This document shows positions 6,662-12,988 of a DNA stretch of 12,988 nt, piece after piece. How positions within the stretch are numbered: position 1 is the first letter of the stretch; every line of letters begins with the position of its first letter. The stretch is from an uncultured Ellagibacter sp. (GTDB taxonomy: Bacteria > Actinomycetota > Coriobacteriia > Coriobacteriales > Eggerthellaceae): positions 1 to 12,988 of the forward strand of contig CAKUIV010000050.1 in the NCBI GenBank assembly GCA_934661105.1. The letters run 5' to 3'. The position numbers were made by a program, and so were the translations under genes. The notes under the pieces were generated by a model. It saw nothing but the letters and a program-made list of their open reading frames with translations, did not search any database and was not told the DNA's origin.

Positions 6662-7417
6662 ATGGTTGTTTACTCTCTCTGCATAGTCGAAGACGACGAA
6701 ACGTGCGCTCGCGCGCTCGAGTCGATGGTCGGGGATTCGCCGTTTGCCGATTCGTTCTCGTTGTCGGTGTTCAACAGCCGCGCCGCTCTTGAGGAGCATC
6801 TTGCGGCGGGTGGGGAAGTCGACGTTCTCATCACCGACATCAACTTGGGAAGCGATGGCGCCGACGGCATCGAATTGGTGCGAGAGCTTTTTCCTGAAGG
6901 AACGAAAACCCAGGTCATCTACGTTACTGGATACATTGAATACTGCACGCCCGTTTACGAGACGAAGCATACGTACTTCATCGCGAAGCCGGTGGCGCGA
7001 GGCTATCTCGACGATGCGCTGAAAAAGTCGCTCGAGAATCTTTCCGACGATGCTGCCGCGCATGCGGATTTCGACGACGCGTGTCCCCAGGGCCTTTCCA
7101 TTGTGCTCAAGGTGCGCGGGCGCTCCATCGTTGTTTCTTGCGAGAACATCGAATTCGTGGAAAGCGAACGGCGCAAGGCCCGTTTTCATACGGCAGATGG
7201 CTCGGTCGAGTCCTACTGCACGCTTGCCGATGCGGCGAAATCGCTCCCCGGCACCTTCTTCCAGTGCCATAAAAGCTTCATCGTGAATATGGACAAGGTG
7301 GTCGAAATCGGTAAGGACGGCATCCTCATGAAGTCGGGCGCCGTCATTCCCGTTAGCCAGAAGCGTCGTCGTCTTGCGAAGGAGGCATTGCTCGAGCACC
7401 TGAAGGCTCGAGCGTAG
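6662..7417 (+). CDS. LytTR-family response regulator
   Basis: A 251-aa cytoplasmic transcription regulator. Residues about 3-125 are a receiver domain: acidic pair D11-D12, phosphoacceptor D59 in V-L-I-T-D59-I-N-L, T89 in Y-V-T-G and K109 in I-A-K-P. Residues about 145-248 are a LytTR DNA-binding domain with F-V-E-S-E at 165-169, C202-H-K-S-F-I-V-N and P230-V-S-Q-K-R-R. Phosphorylation at D59 should change dimerisation and DNA binding at direct-repeat sites. ATG 6662 fits the usual N-terminus just before the first beta strand, though its ribosome site is weak (GGGGAAAG, about 14 nt away). A TTG at 6638 in the same frame with GGGA upstream is an alternative. It is first gene of an operon with the two kinase-like proteins, which start 5 nt later. 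This is the AgrA/VirR class; target genes are unknown. Confidence 0.93.
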   Translation: MVVYSLCIVEDDETCARALESMVGDSPFADSFSLSVFNSRAALEEHLAAGGEVDVLITDINLGSDGADGIELVRELFPEGTKTQVIYVTGYIEYCTPVYETKHTYFIAKPVARGYLDDALKKSLENLSDDAAAHADFDDACPQGLSIVLKVRGRSIVVSCENIEFVESERRKARFHTADGSVESYCTLADAAKSLPGTFFQCHKSFIVNMDKVVEIGKDGILMKSGAVIPVSQKRRRLAKEALLEHLKARA

Positions 7418-7422
7418 GGCCG

Positions 7423-8448
7423 ATGCCGGTGTTCGACTTCGATCTTCTTCTGCACTGTCTTCCCGTTGCGTTTTTAGGGGGCATCCCGCGCCTTGTCCTT
7501 TGCGCTTACGCGATGACGCGCATGCTCGACATGCGCCGTCCTCGTCTGTGCTTCGGGGCATGCACCGCGGCAGCGATCGCCGTCGTGCCGATCTTGCCGC
7601 TGGCTCCTCCGTATGCTCGGTTCGCGATCATGATGGGTCTTTGCTTGCTTCCGGTCTTTGCGGCGCGCGACCGGGTCGCTCACCGGGTCTTCATCGCGGT
7701 CGCCTCCATCGTCGTTGTCGTCGTGTCGGATTCTGCTGCGGCGCTTGCGTGGACGTGCGTTGTCGGGGGCGACCTCTCCACCGTCTCGGCGCGCGACGAT
7801 CTGTCGGTTTACGCAGCGATTTCGGCGATACATCTTGTGGTTCTCAGCGCCCTTTACACGGGGCTGCGACATTGCGCGAACTGCTTTCTCAACTACGACG
7901 TGCGTCGCTACGATGGCGAGGGGCCGAAATACTTCGTCTTGTTCCCTTTTATGCAGCTGCCGCTTCTGTGCATCGCTGTGGTGGGCCTGCTCCAGGTTTC
8001 CCCCGAGTGGGGCGTTCAATCCACGACGCTCATGTTCTCGATGAGCCTCTTGTGTCTGGGCGCCGACCTCTTGATGTTCTACGCTGTCGATCAGTTCGTG
8101 CTTGAGCGCTATGATGCCGCGCGCGTCGAAGTTCTCGAGCTGCGCCTCGATGCGGACTTGCGCCGATACCGCCAGCTCGCCCTCGTGCTCGAGAATTCGG
8201 CGCAGCTTCGCCACGACCTGCGTAACCAGGTGCAGGTCATCCATGCTCTCGCCGATCGTGGGGAGTTCGACCGCGCTCGTACCTGCGTGGGCGAGCTCTT
8301 AAGCGAAATCGATCAGATCGACGAAATGGAGCGCGAAACACTCGGCTCCGAGGACGACGGCTTTCCGTGCGCGGCATCGGTCGGCGACGGGCATCTGCCC
8401 GAAGGCGGGGAGGGGCGAGGGCTCTCGATGGGAGGCGATCGACCGTGA
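7423..8448 (+). CDS. Membrane sensor with AgrC-like phosphoacceptor helix but no ATPase domain
   Basis: A 341-aa protein with about seven hydrophobic helices (roughly 10-32, 45-62, 66-80, 90-112, 130-147, 170-191 and 200-222), a linker helix (225-258), then Q261-L-R-H264-D-L-R-N268-Q-V-Q-V-I. That is the HDxxN phosphoacceptor motif of GHKL-type (AgrC/LytTR partner) histidine kinases. The dimerisation helix pair runs to about 300. The kinase ATPase domain should follow, but the protein ends after a ~40-residue acidic, glycine-rich tail. There is no N-box or G-box. The start is ATG 7423, though GTG 7429 in the same frame is better spaced from AGGG (7416-7419). The stop overlaps the GTG of the next gene by 4 bp, so the two are translationally coupled. 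It probably receives phosphate from the ATPase domain of the next gene's product. The signal is unknown. Confidence 0.8.
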   Translation: MPVFDFDLLLHCLPVAFLGGIPRLVLCAYAMTRMLDMRRPRLCFGACTAAAIAVVPILPLAPPYARFAIMMGLCLLPVFAARDRVAHRVFIAVASIVVVVVSDSAAALAWTCVVGGDLSTVSARDDLSVYAAISAIHLVVLSALYTGLRHCANCFLNYDVRRYDGEGPKYFVLFPFMQLPLLCIAVVGLLQVSPEWGVQSTTLMFSMSLLCLGADLLMFYAVDQFVLERYDAARVEVLELRLDADLRRYRQLALVLENSAQLRHDLRNQVQVIHALADRGEFDRARTCVGELLSEIDQIDEMERETLGSEDDGFPCAASVGDGHLPEGGEGRGLSMGGDRP

Positions 8449-9443
8449 ACGCGATCGTCGGAGTCGAGATTGCGGCGAGCGTCATCGTGCTTGCGGCGAT
8501 GTCGGCGGCATCTGCGGTGCTTTTTCGTCGGTTCGACCATCTAACCGCGTTTCAGCGCATCGCGTTCTCGATTTTCCCCATAAGCCAGATCGCCTGCACG
8601 GCTGCGCTGTCCATCGCGACGATCGTGTTCCAGACTTCACCGTGGATTGTCGTCGCTGCTTCGGTTTTCGGGATTGCGTGCATTCCCGTCGATGCGCTTT
8701 TGTTCAAGGCGCTGTGGGAGGCCGAGCGCAGGGACGTCATGCGCGAGCGGGCTCGTCTCCTCGAAGAGCAGGTTGACGTGCAGGAATCGGGTGCGGAGGA
8801 GCTTATGCGCGCCGCTGCGTCTGCGCGCCGCATCCGCGCCGAAGCGGAGAGCAGCCTCCAGCGCATCGACGAGCAGCTCTCTCGGCGTGCCGCCCGCGAA
8901 AGCGAGCGCACGATGGACGACGTTGTGGCGCTTGCGGGTTCGAAGTCGCTGCGCGTGTGCGAGCACGACGCGCTCGACGCGCTCGTGAACATGAAGAAGC
9001 GCGAGCTCGAACGCGAAGGGGCGAGCGTGTCGTGCGCCCTTCGCGTTCCACGAGGCGTTCCCGTTTCGAGTGCGGAGCTGTGCGCCCTTTTCGCGAACCT
9101 GCTCGACAACGCCCTTTCGGCGTGCCGGCACGTTCCGGCGCAAGAACGCGCCGTATCCCTGCGCGCTTCCGTTCAGGGCCCGTACCTCGTCATCGACATG
9201 CGCAACGCCGTTTCCGACGAGGCGATAAACGGGCGCGCTCTGGGGTCGCCCGATCTCACGGAACCGACCCGCCATATCCGGCTTGCCCATGGGCGCACAA
9301 GCGAGGGCTCGATCGCCGAGCATGGGTGGGGGACGTCGGTGGTCGAACTCGTTGCCGAACGCTACGACGGGGCCGTTACGTTCGAGAGCGAGGGCGGGTG
9401 GTTCCGCACGTCGGTGATGCTTCACCTTGAGCCGCATACCTAA
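8445..9443 (+). CDS. GHKL ATPase-domain membrane protein with degenerate phosphoacceptor helix
   Basis: A 332-aa protein with three N-terminal hydrophobic helices (about 3-27, 38-60 and 67-90), a charged coiled coil (93-165) and a C-terminal HATPase_c/GHKL domain. Seen ATPase motifs are the N-box F216-A-N-L-L-D-N222-A-L and the G-box H293-G-W-G-T-S-V-V-E followed by A-E-R-Y-D-G. There is no histidine at all in residues 95-165; aligned by eye, I-R-A132-E-A-E-S136-S-L-Q matches L-R-H-D-L-R-N-Q-V-Q of the preceding protein. The start is GTG 8445 because GGAGG (8431-8435) lies 9 nt upstream and GTGA overlaps the previous stop; an ATG at 8367 in this frame would run across coding sequence. It probably phosphorylates the histidine of the preceding protein in trans. 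An alternative is a phosphatase or modulator of another kinase. Confidence 0.85.
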   Translation: MNAIVGVEIAASVIVLAAMSAASAVLFRRFDHLTAFQRIAFSIFPISQIACTAALSIATIVFQTSPWIVVAASVFGIACIPVDALLFKALWEAERRDVMRERARLLEEQVDVQESGAEELMRAAASARRIRAEAESSLQRIDEQLSRRAARESERTMDDVVALAGSKSLRVCEHDALDALVNMKKRELEREGASVSCALRVPRGVPVSSAELCALFANLLDNALSACRHVPAQERAVSLRASVQGPYLVIDMRNAVSDEAINGRALGSPDLTEPTRHIRLAHGRTSEGSIAEHGWGTSVVELVAERYDGAVTFESEGGWFRTSVMLHLEPHT

Positions 9444-9463
9444 GCCCGCGGCGAGTCGCCAAC

Positions 9464-9472
9464 TGCTACAAT
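9464..9472 (+). promoter_or_regulatory. Putative extended -10 promoter of leuS
   Basis: TG-C-TACAAT is an extended -10 element 47 nt before the leuS ATG; the -35 region is GC-rich and unrecognisable. The predicted leader of about 40 nt is too short for a T-box riboswitch. No terminator separates leuS from the preceding operon, so read-through is possible. Confidence 0.5.
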
Positions 9473-9519
9473 ATGCAATTACGTTTTACCCGGCCTAGAA
9501 GTGAAGACAGGCATACAAC

Positions 9520-12075
9520 ATGAAAGCTTACAATCCGCATGAGATCGAACCGCGCTGGCAGAACGCGTGGGAAGAATCGGGCCTGAACACCGTGCGCGAG
9601 GACGAATCGAAGCCGAAGAAGTACGTGCTCGAGATGTTCCCGTATCCATCGGGCGACATTCACATGGGGCACGTGCGCAACTACACCATCGGCGACGTCA
9701 TCGCCCGCTATTCCAAGATGCGCGGCTTCGACGTTTTGCATCCCATGGGGTGGGATGCCTTCGGCCTGCCCGCCGAGAACGCGGCCATCAAGCATCACAG
9801 CCATCCCGCCAAGTGGACGTACGCCAACATCGAAACCCAGAAGGCGTCGTTCAAGCGCATGGGCTTTTCCTACGATTGGGACCGCACCGTCCGCGCGTGC
9901 GACCCGGAATACTATCGTTGGGGTCAGTGGATCTTCCTGCAGTTCATGAAGCGCGGTCTCGTCGAGCGCCGCGAATCGCCGGTGAACTGGTGCCCCAACT
10001 GCAAGACGGTTCTCGCTAACGAGCAGGTCACCGAAGGCGAATGCTGGCGCTGCCACGGGGCCGTCGAGAAGCGCGACCTCACGCAGTGGTACTTCAAGAT
10101 CACCGATTACGCGCAGGAGCTGCTCGACGACTTGGATCAGCTCGATGGCTGGCCCGAGCGCGTGAAGCAGATGCAGGCAAACTGGATCGGGCGCTCCGAA
10201 GGTGCCGAGGTCGATTTCGAGCTTTTGCCGGCTGAAGGCAAAGACGACGGCCAGACCATCACCGTTTTCACCACGCGTGCCGATACGCTGTTCGGCTGCA
10301 GCTTCTTCTTGCTGGCGCCCGAAAGCAAGCTCGTGCCCGAGCTCGTTTCCGGCACCGAATACGAAGCTGACGTCATGGCGCTCGTGGAGGCGGCCTCGAA
10401 GGTGAGCGCCGTCGAGCGCGCCCAGGGCGATCGCGAGAAGCACGGCGCCTTCACCGGCCGTTACGTCGTGAACCCCGTGAACGGCGAGAAAGTCCCCGTA
10501 TGGGTCGCCGACTACATCGTCGCCGACTACGGCACGGGCGCGGTTATGGCCGTTCCCTGCGGCGACCAGCGCGACTTCGAGTTCGCTCGCAAGTACGACC
10601 TGCCCATCATCCCCATCATCCTGGGCGAAGACGACCCGCTGTATCCCCAGCTCAAAGACGAGAAGAATCGTGTTGTCACGTCGGTCGACTGGGAAGCGTC
10701 TTACGAAGCCGAAGGCAGGCTTGTGCAGTCCGGCAAGTACACCGGCATGGTGGGCGGAAAGCATTCCCCCGCGGTCGACGCCATCATCGGCGACTTGGAA
10801 GCGGCGGGCAAGGGCAAGAAGTCGGTTCAGTTCCGTCTGCGCGACTGGCTCATTTCCCGTCAGCGTTACTGGGGCAACCCCATTCCCGTCATCTACTGCG
10901 ACAAATGCGGGATCGTCCCGGTTCCCGAAGAGGATCTGCCCGTCATGCTTCCGAAGGACATCGACCTTGCTGCGGGCGAAACGCTTGCGACGCACGAGGA
11001 GTTCTCGAAGTGCACGTGTCCGAAGTGCGGCGGCCCCGCTCGTCGCGAGACCGACACGATGGACACGTTCACGTGCTCGAGCTGGTATTACCTGCGCTAC
11101 ACCGATCCCCACAACACCGATTTGCCCTTCAGCCCCGACAAGGCGAACCGTTGGATGCCGGTCGATCAGTACATCGGCGGCATCGAGCACGCCATCCTGC
11201 ACCTGCTGTACAGCCGCTTCTTCACGAAGGTGCTGCGCGATATGGGCATGGTCGATTTCGACGAGCCGTTCAAGAACCTGTTGTGCCAGGGCATGGTGCT
11301 TGACGAGCACGGCGACGTCATGAGCAAGTCGAAGGGCAACGTCATCTCGCCCGAGGACATGATCGCCGGTTACGGCGCCGATGCCGTGCGCGCGTACATC
11401 CTGTTCATGGCGCCTCCCGACAAGGAACTCCAGTGGAATGAAGACGGCCTTGCGGGTATGTACAAGTTCCTGAACCGCGTCTGGCGCATGGTGGGCGACC
11501 TTGCCGGCAAGGCCGGCGACGATACGCTCTATCAGGCCGATTGCAAGAAGAACGCCGACGATGCGCTGAAAACGCTCGTTCGCGAGCGCCATCGCGTGGT
11601 CGGCAAAGTCGTGGAAGACTTCGATCGCAACAACTTCAACACTGCAATCGCCGCGATCATGGAGCTCGCCAACGCGACGGGAGACTTCCTCCATGCCGCA
11701 TCCGCGAGCGAACGTGCGGCCAATGCGGACTACGCTGCCGCATCGACCGACATCGCCGAGGTGCTCGTGAAGCTCATGGCTCCCATCTGCCCGCATTGGG
11801 CCGAGGAACTGTGGCGAACGGTGCTTGGTCACGAGGGTTCGATCCATGTGGAGCCGTGGCCCGAATTCGACCCCGCGAAGGCGAAGGCCGACGAGGTCGA
11901 GCTTGCCGTGCAGGTGAACGGCAAGGTGAAGGCGAAGATCACCGTCGCTGCCGATGCCGCCGACGAGGACGTGAAGACCCAAGCGCTTGCGGCCGTTGAA
12001 CGTGCCGTCGAGGGCAAGGATGTGAAGAAGGTCGTCGTCGTTAAGGGACGTTTGGTGAACATCGTCGCGAAATAG
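9520..12075 (+). CDS. leuS: Leucyl-tRNA synthetase
   Basis: An 851-aa class I aminoacyl-tRNA synthetase that attaches leucine to tRNA-Leu. The catalytic Rossmann fold has the HIGH motif as H48-M-G-H51 after F40-P-Y-P-S-G-D, and the KMSKS motif as V600-M-S-K-S604-K-G-N. Zinc-type cysteine clusters are C158/C161 with C176/C179, and C460/C463 with C500/C503. The CP1 editing domain shows T-T-R-A-D-T-L-F-G (251-259) and G338-T-G-A-V-M-A-V-P, then D349-Q-R-D; the position before D349 is Gly where E. coli has His. An anticodon-binding region (about 645-775) and a C-terminal domain ending K843-G-R-L-V-N-I-V are present. Length is normal. The ribosome-binding site is weak (AAGACAGG, about 8 nt upstream), but ATG 9520 gives the standard N-terminus. 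Confidence 0.97.
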   Translation: MKAYNPHEIEPRWQNAWEESGLNTVREDESKPKKYVLEMFPYPSGDIHMGHVRNYTIGDVIARYSKMRGFDVLHPMGWDAFGLPAENAAIKHHSHPAKWTYANIETQKASFKRMGFSYDWDRTVRACDPEYYRWGQWIFLQFMKRGLVERRESPVNWCPNCKTVLANEQVTEGECWRCHGAVEKRDLTQWYFKITDYAQELLDDLDQLDGWPERVKQMQANWIGRSEGAEVDFELLPAEGKDDGQTITVFTTRADTLFGCSFFLLAPESKLVPELVSGTEYEADVMALVEAASKVSAVERAQGDREKHGAFTGRYVVNPVNGEKVPVWVADYIVADYGTGAVMAVPCGDQRDFEFARKYDLPIIPIILGEDDPLYPQLKDEKNRVVTSVDWEASYEAEGRLVQSGKYTGMVGGKHSPAVDAIIGDLEAAGKGKKSVQFRLRDWLISRQRYWGNPIPVIYCDKCGIVPVPEEDLPVMLPKDIDLAAGETLATHEEFSKCTCPKCGGPARRETDTMDTFTCSSWYYLRYTDPHNTDLPFSPDKANRWMPVDQYIGGIEHAILHLLYSRFFTKVLRDMGMVDFDEPFKNLLCQGMVLDEHGDVMSKSKGNVISPEDMIAGYGADAVRAYILFMAPPDKELQWNEDGLAGMYKFLNRVWRMVGDLAGKAGDDTLYQADCKKNADDALKTLVRERHRVVGKVVEDFDRNNFNTAIAAIMELANATGDFLHAASASERAANADYAAASTDIAEVLVKLMAPICPHWAEELWRTVLGHEGSIHVEPWPEFDPAKAKADEVELAVQVNGKVKAKITVAADAADEDVKTQALAAVERAVEGKDVKKVVVVKGRLVNIVAK

Positions 12076-12085
12076 AAACGACGCG

Positions 12086-12094
12086 TGATAGAAT
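12086..12094 (+). promoter_or_regulatory. Possible extended -10 promoter downstream of leuS
   Basis: TG-A-TAGAAT is an extended -10 element 11 nt after the leuS stop codon. A transcript starting near 12101 would run through two hairpins before the sanA-like gene. No -35 box is seen, so this is tentative. Confidence 0.35.
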
Positions 12095-12106
12095 CGCCGC
12101 ATTGAA

Positions 12107-12132
12107 TGCGCCCGCCTCTTCTGGCTGGCGCA
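12107..12132 (+). other. Hairpin between leuS and the sanA-like gene
   Basis: TGCGCC (12107-12112) pairs with GGCGCA (12127-12132) and GCC (12114-12116) with GGC (12123-12125), with one C-T mismatch between and a TCTTCT loop. It stands just before the terminator hairpin. No T-run follows it. Confidence 0.4.
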
Positions 12133-12144
12133 GATCGAAACATG

Positions 12145-12173
12145 GGGACCGGCAGCGTGCCGGTCCCTCTTTT
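12145..12173 (+). terminator. Rho-independent terminator after leuS
   Basis: A perfect 10-bp stem, GGGACCGGCA (12145-12154) with TGCCGGTCCC (12158-12167), around a GCG loop and followed by TCTTTT. It ends leuS transcripts and, if the promoter at 12086 is real, also lies in the leader of the sanA-like gene. Confidence 0.9.
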
Positions 12174-12208
12174 GTCCATATGCCGTTAGGAGGGTCGAAG
12201 AGAGCGAG

Positions 12209-12865
12209 ATGATCAAGGCGCTGTTGAAATTCGCCGCCGCATGCGTCATCGCGGTTGCAGCCGTGATCGGGGCGACGAATGCCGTTGTGGTTGTCTCCAC
12301 GCAAGACGATATCGTGTCGGCTGATCAGGCACAGGCGGAAGGCGCCGACGCCATCATCGTTCTCGGGGCATCCGTGTACGCCGACGGCACCCCTTCGACC
12401 ATCCTGCGAGACCGCCTCGATTGCGGCATCGCGTTGTACAAGGCGGGGGCGGCTCCGAAAATCATCATGTCGGGCGATAACCGAACCGAGCATTACAACG
12501 AGTGCGCCGCCATGAAGCGCTACGCCATAGCCCAGGGCGTTCCTTCCGAGGATGTTTTCTGCGATCATGCCGGATTCTCAACCTATGAGAGCATGTATCG
12601 CGCGAAGTACGTGTTCGGCTGCTCGCGCGTCGTCGTGGCAACGCAAACGTATCATCTGTATCGTGCGCTGTACTCGGCGCACGTGCTCGGCGTCGAAGCT
12701 GTCGGAGTTGCAAGCGATTACAGTTCATACGGCGGACAGCTCTGGTATGACATGCGTGAAATCCCTGCGCGCACGAAGGATTTCTTCAAGGCGCTCTTCA
12801 ACGTTCCCTCGACGTATGTGGGCGACCCGATTTCGCTTAACCAGTCGGGCGACGTGACCGGGTAG
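12209..12865 (+). CDS. SanA/YdcF/ElyC-family (DUF218) membrane-anchored protein
   Basis: A 218-aa protein with one N-terminal hydrophobic segment (about 4-30), which is either a signal anchor or an uncleaved signal, followed by a DUF218 domain placed outside the membrane. The family motifs are visible: A47-D-A-I-I-V-L-G-A-S (start of the fold with a G53 loop), T61-P-S-T-I-L-R-D-R-L, I85-I-M-S-G-D-N91, E94 and E98 in the following helix, S124-T-Y-E-S-M, and V142-V-A-T-Q-T-Y-H149-L-Y-R-A. SanA and ElyC are linked to cell-envelope barrier and peptidoglycan or lipid-carrier functions in Escherichia coli, but the biochemical activity of most members is unknown. ATG 12209 follows AGGAGGG by about 14 nt, with AAGAGAG closer by. 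The gene comes after the leuS terminator and probably has separate expression; I see no clear promoter between terminator and start. Confidence 0.85.
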   Translation: MIKALLKFAAACVIAVAAVIGATNAVVVVSTQDDIVSADQAQAEGADAIIVLGASVYADGTPSTILRDRLDCGIALYKAGAAPKIIMSGDNRTEHYNECAAMKRYAIAQGVPSEDVFCDHAGFSTYESMYRAKYVFGCSRVVVATQTYHLYRALYSAHVLGVEAVGVASDYSSYGGQLWYDMREIPARTKDFFKALFNVPSTYVGDPISLNQSGDVTG

Positions 12866-12988
12866 ATTGCTCTGAACGGGCGAATCCGCAAAATGTGGTC
12901 ACAGATTGTCGATGGGAGTGCGGCAATATCTTGGACCGTTTACACGGCATAGCCCAGCCGCCGTCGCCGCCCGGCTATGGTGTCGTAC
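12866..12988. other. Unassigned stretch at the window edge
   Basis: There is no gene I can assign. Three short frames run to the edge: minus strand ending at TAA (12942-12940) with 15 codons, plus strand from ATG 12912, and plus strand from TTG 12931. None is long enough to judge. A 7-bp perfect inverted repeat, CATAGCC (12948-12954) and GGCTATG (12973-12979), is present. No good terminator follows the sanA-like gene here. Confidence 0.3.

Noticed and set aside
8300..8470. A frameshift that splits one kinase gene into two
   Set aside because: The second protein has its own GGAGG site, a GTGA overlap start and three membrane helices before its coiled coil; neither alternative frame after the first protein's HDLRN helix shows a continuing ATPase domain near the junction.
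9479..9519. A T-box riboswitch before leuS
   Set aside because: The predicted leader is only about 40 nt and shows no T-box sequence or antiterminator/terminator pair.
9466..12300. A 944-codon open frame antisense to leuS
   Set aside because: It is the mirror of a strongly G/C3-biased gene; it has low-complexity, Arg/His/Val-rich content and no recognisable motif, whereas leuS on the plus strand has every synthetase motif.

Overview
The window looks like a chromosomal segment of a high-GC, anaerobic actinobacterium. My best guess is class Coriobacteriia, Eggerthellaceae-like. The basis is strong G/C preference at third codon positions, a rubrerythrin, an IMP dehydrogenase of the 'GGGSICITRE' type, a LytTR/GHKL two-component operon, and actinobacterial-style promoters with clear -10 boxes but poor -35 boxes. 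This placement is an inference from remembered family resemblance, not a database result. I see no insertion sequence, CRISPR array, tRNA, rRNA or phage gene.

Layout, left to right. (1) 1-208, minus: the N-terminus of an M18-type aminopeptidase, cut by the window edge. (2) 453-1061, plus: a rubrerythrin with a full diiron ligand set and a rubredoxin domain. It sits behind a good promoter whose start site is covered by a 25-bp Fur/PerR-like palindrome, and it ends at a strong terminator. (3) 1225-2790, plus: a 12-13-helix polysaccharide-flippase-like membrane protein. (4) 2936-4453, plus: an IMP dehydrogenase (guaB) with CBS domains, preceded by a perfect GC-rich inverted repeat next to its -10 box and followed by a terminator that can work in both directions. 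(5) 4573-5802 and 5909-6496, minus: a GT4-family glycosyltransferase downstream of the ribosome-assembly GTPase EngB/YsxC, with an 11-bp-arm hairpin between them. (6) 6662-9443, plus: a three-gene signalling operon of a LytTR response regulator and two membrane proteins. (7) 9520-12075, plus: leucyl-tRNA synthetase (leuS). (8) 12209-12865, plus: a SanA/YdcF-family (DUF218) membrane-anchored protein. (9) 12866-12988: no gene I can assign.

The part most worth attention is the signalling operon. The first membrane protein (7423-8448) has about seven helices and an AgrC-like phosphoacceptor helix with an intact HDLRN motif, but it stops without any ATPase domain. The second (GTG start at 8445, 4-bp overlap) has three helices and an intact GHKL ATPase domain, but at the aligned position of its own helix the histidine is Ala and the Asn is Ser. 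The two proteins therefore look like reciprocal halves of one histidine kinase that may work as an obligate heteromer feeding the LytTR regulator. No peptide-signal gene (agrB/agrD-like) is visible nearby.

The remaining genes are housekeeping (guaB, engB, leuS), oxidative-stress defence (rubrerythrin) and envelope functions (flippase-like protein, glycosyltransferase, SanA-like protein). Intergenic regions carry several perfect inverted repeats and a possible short structured RNA or attenuator between leuS and the sanA-like gene.
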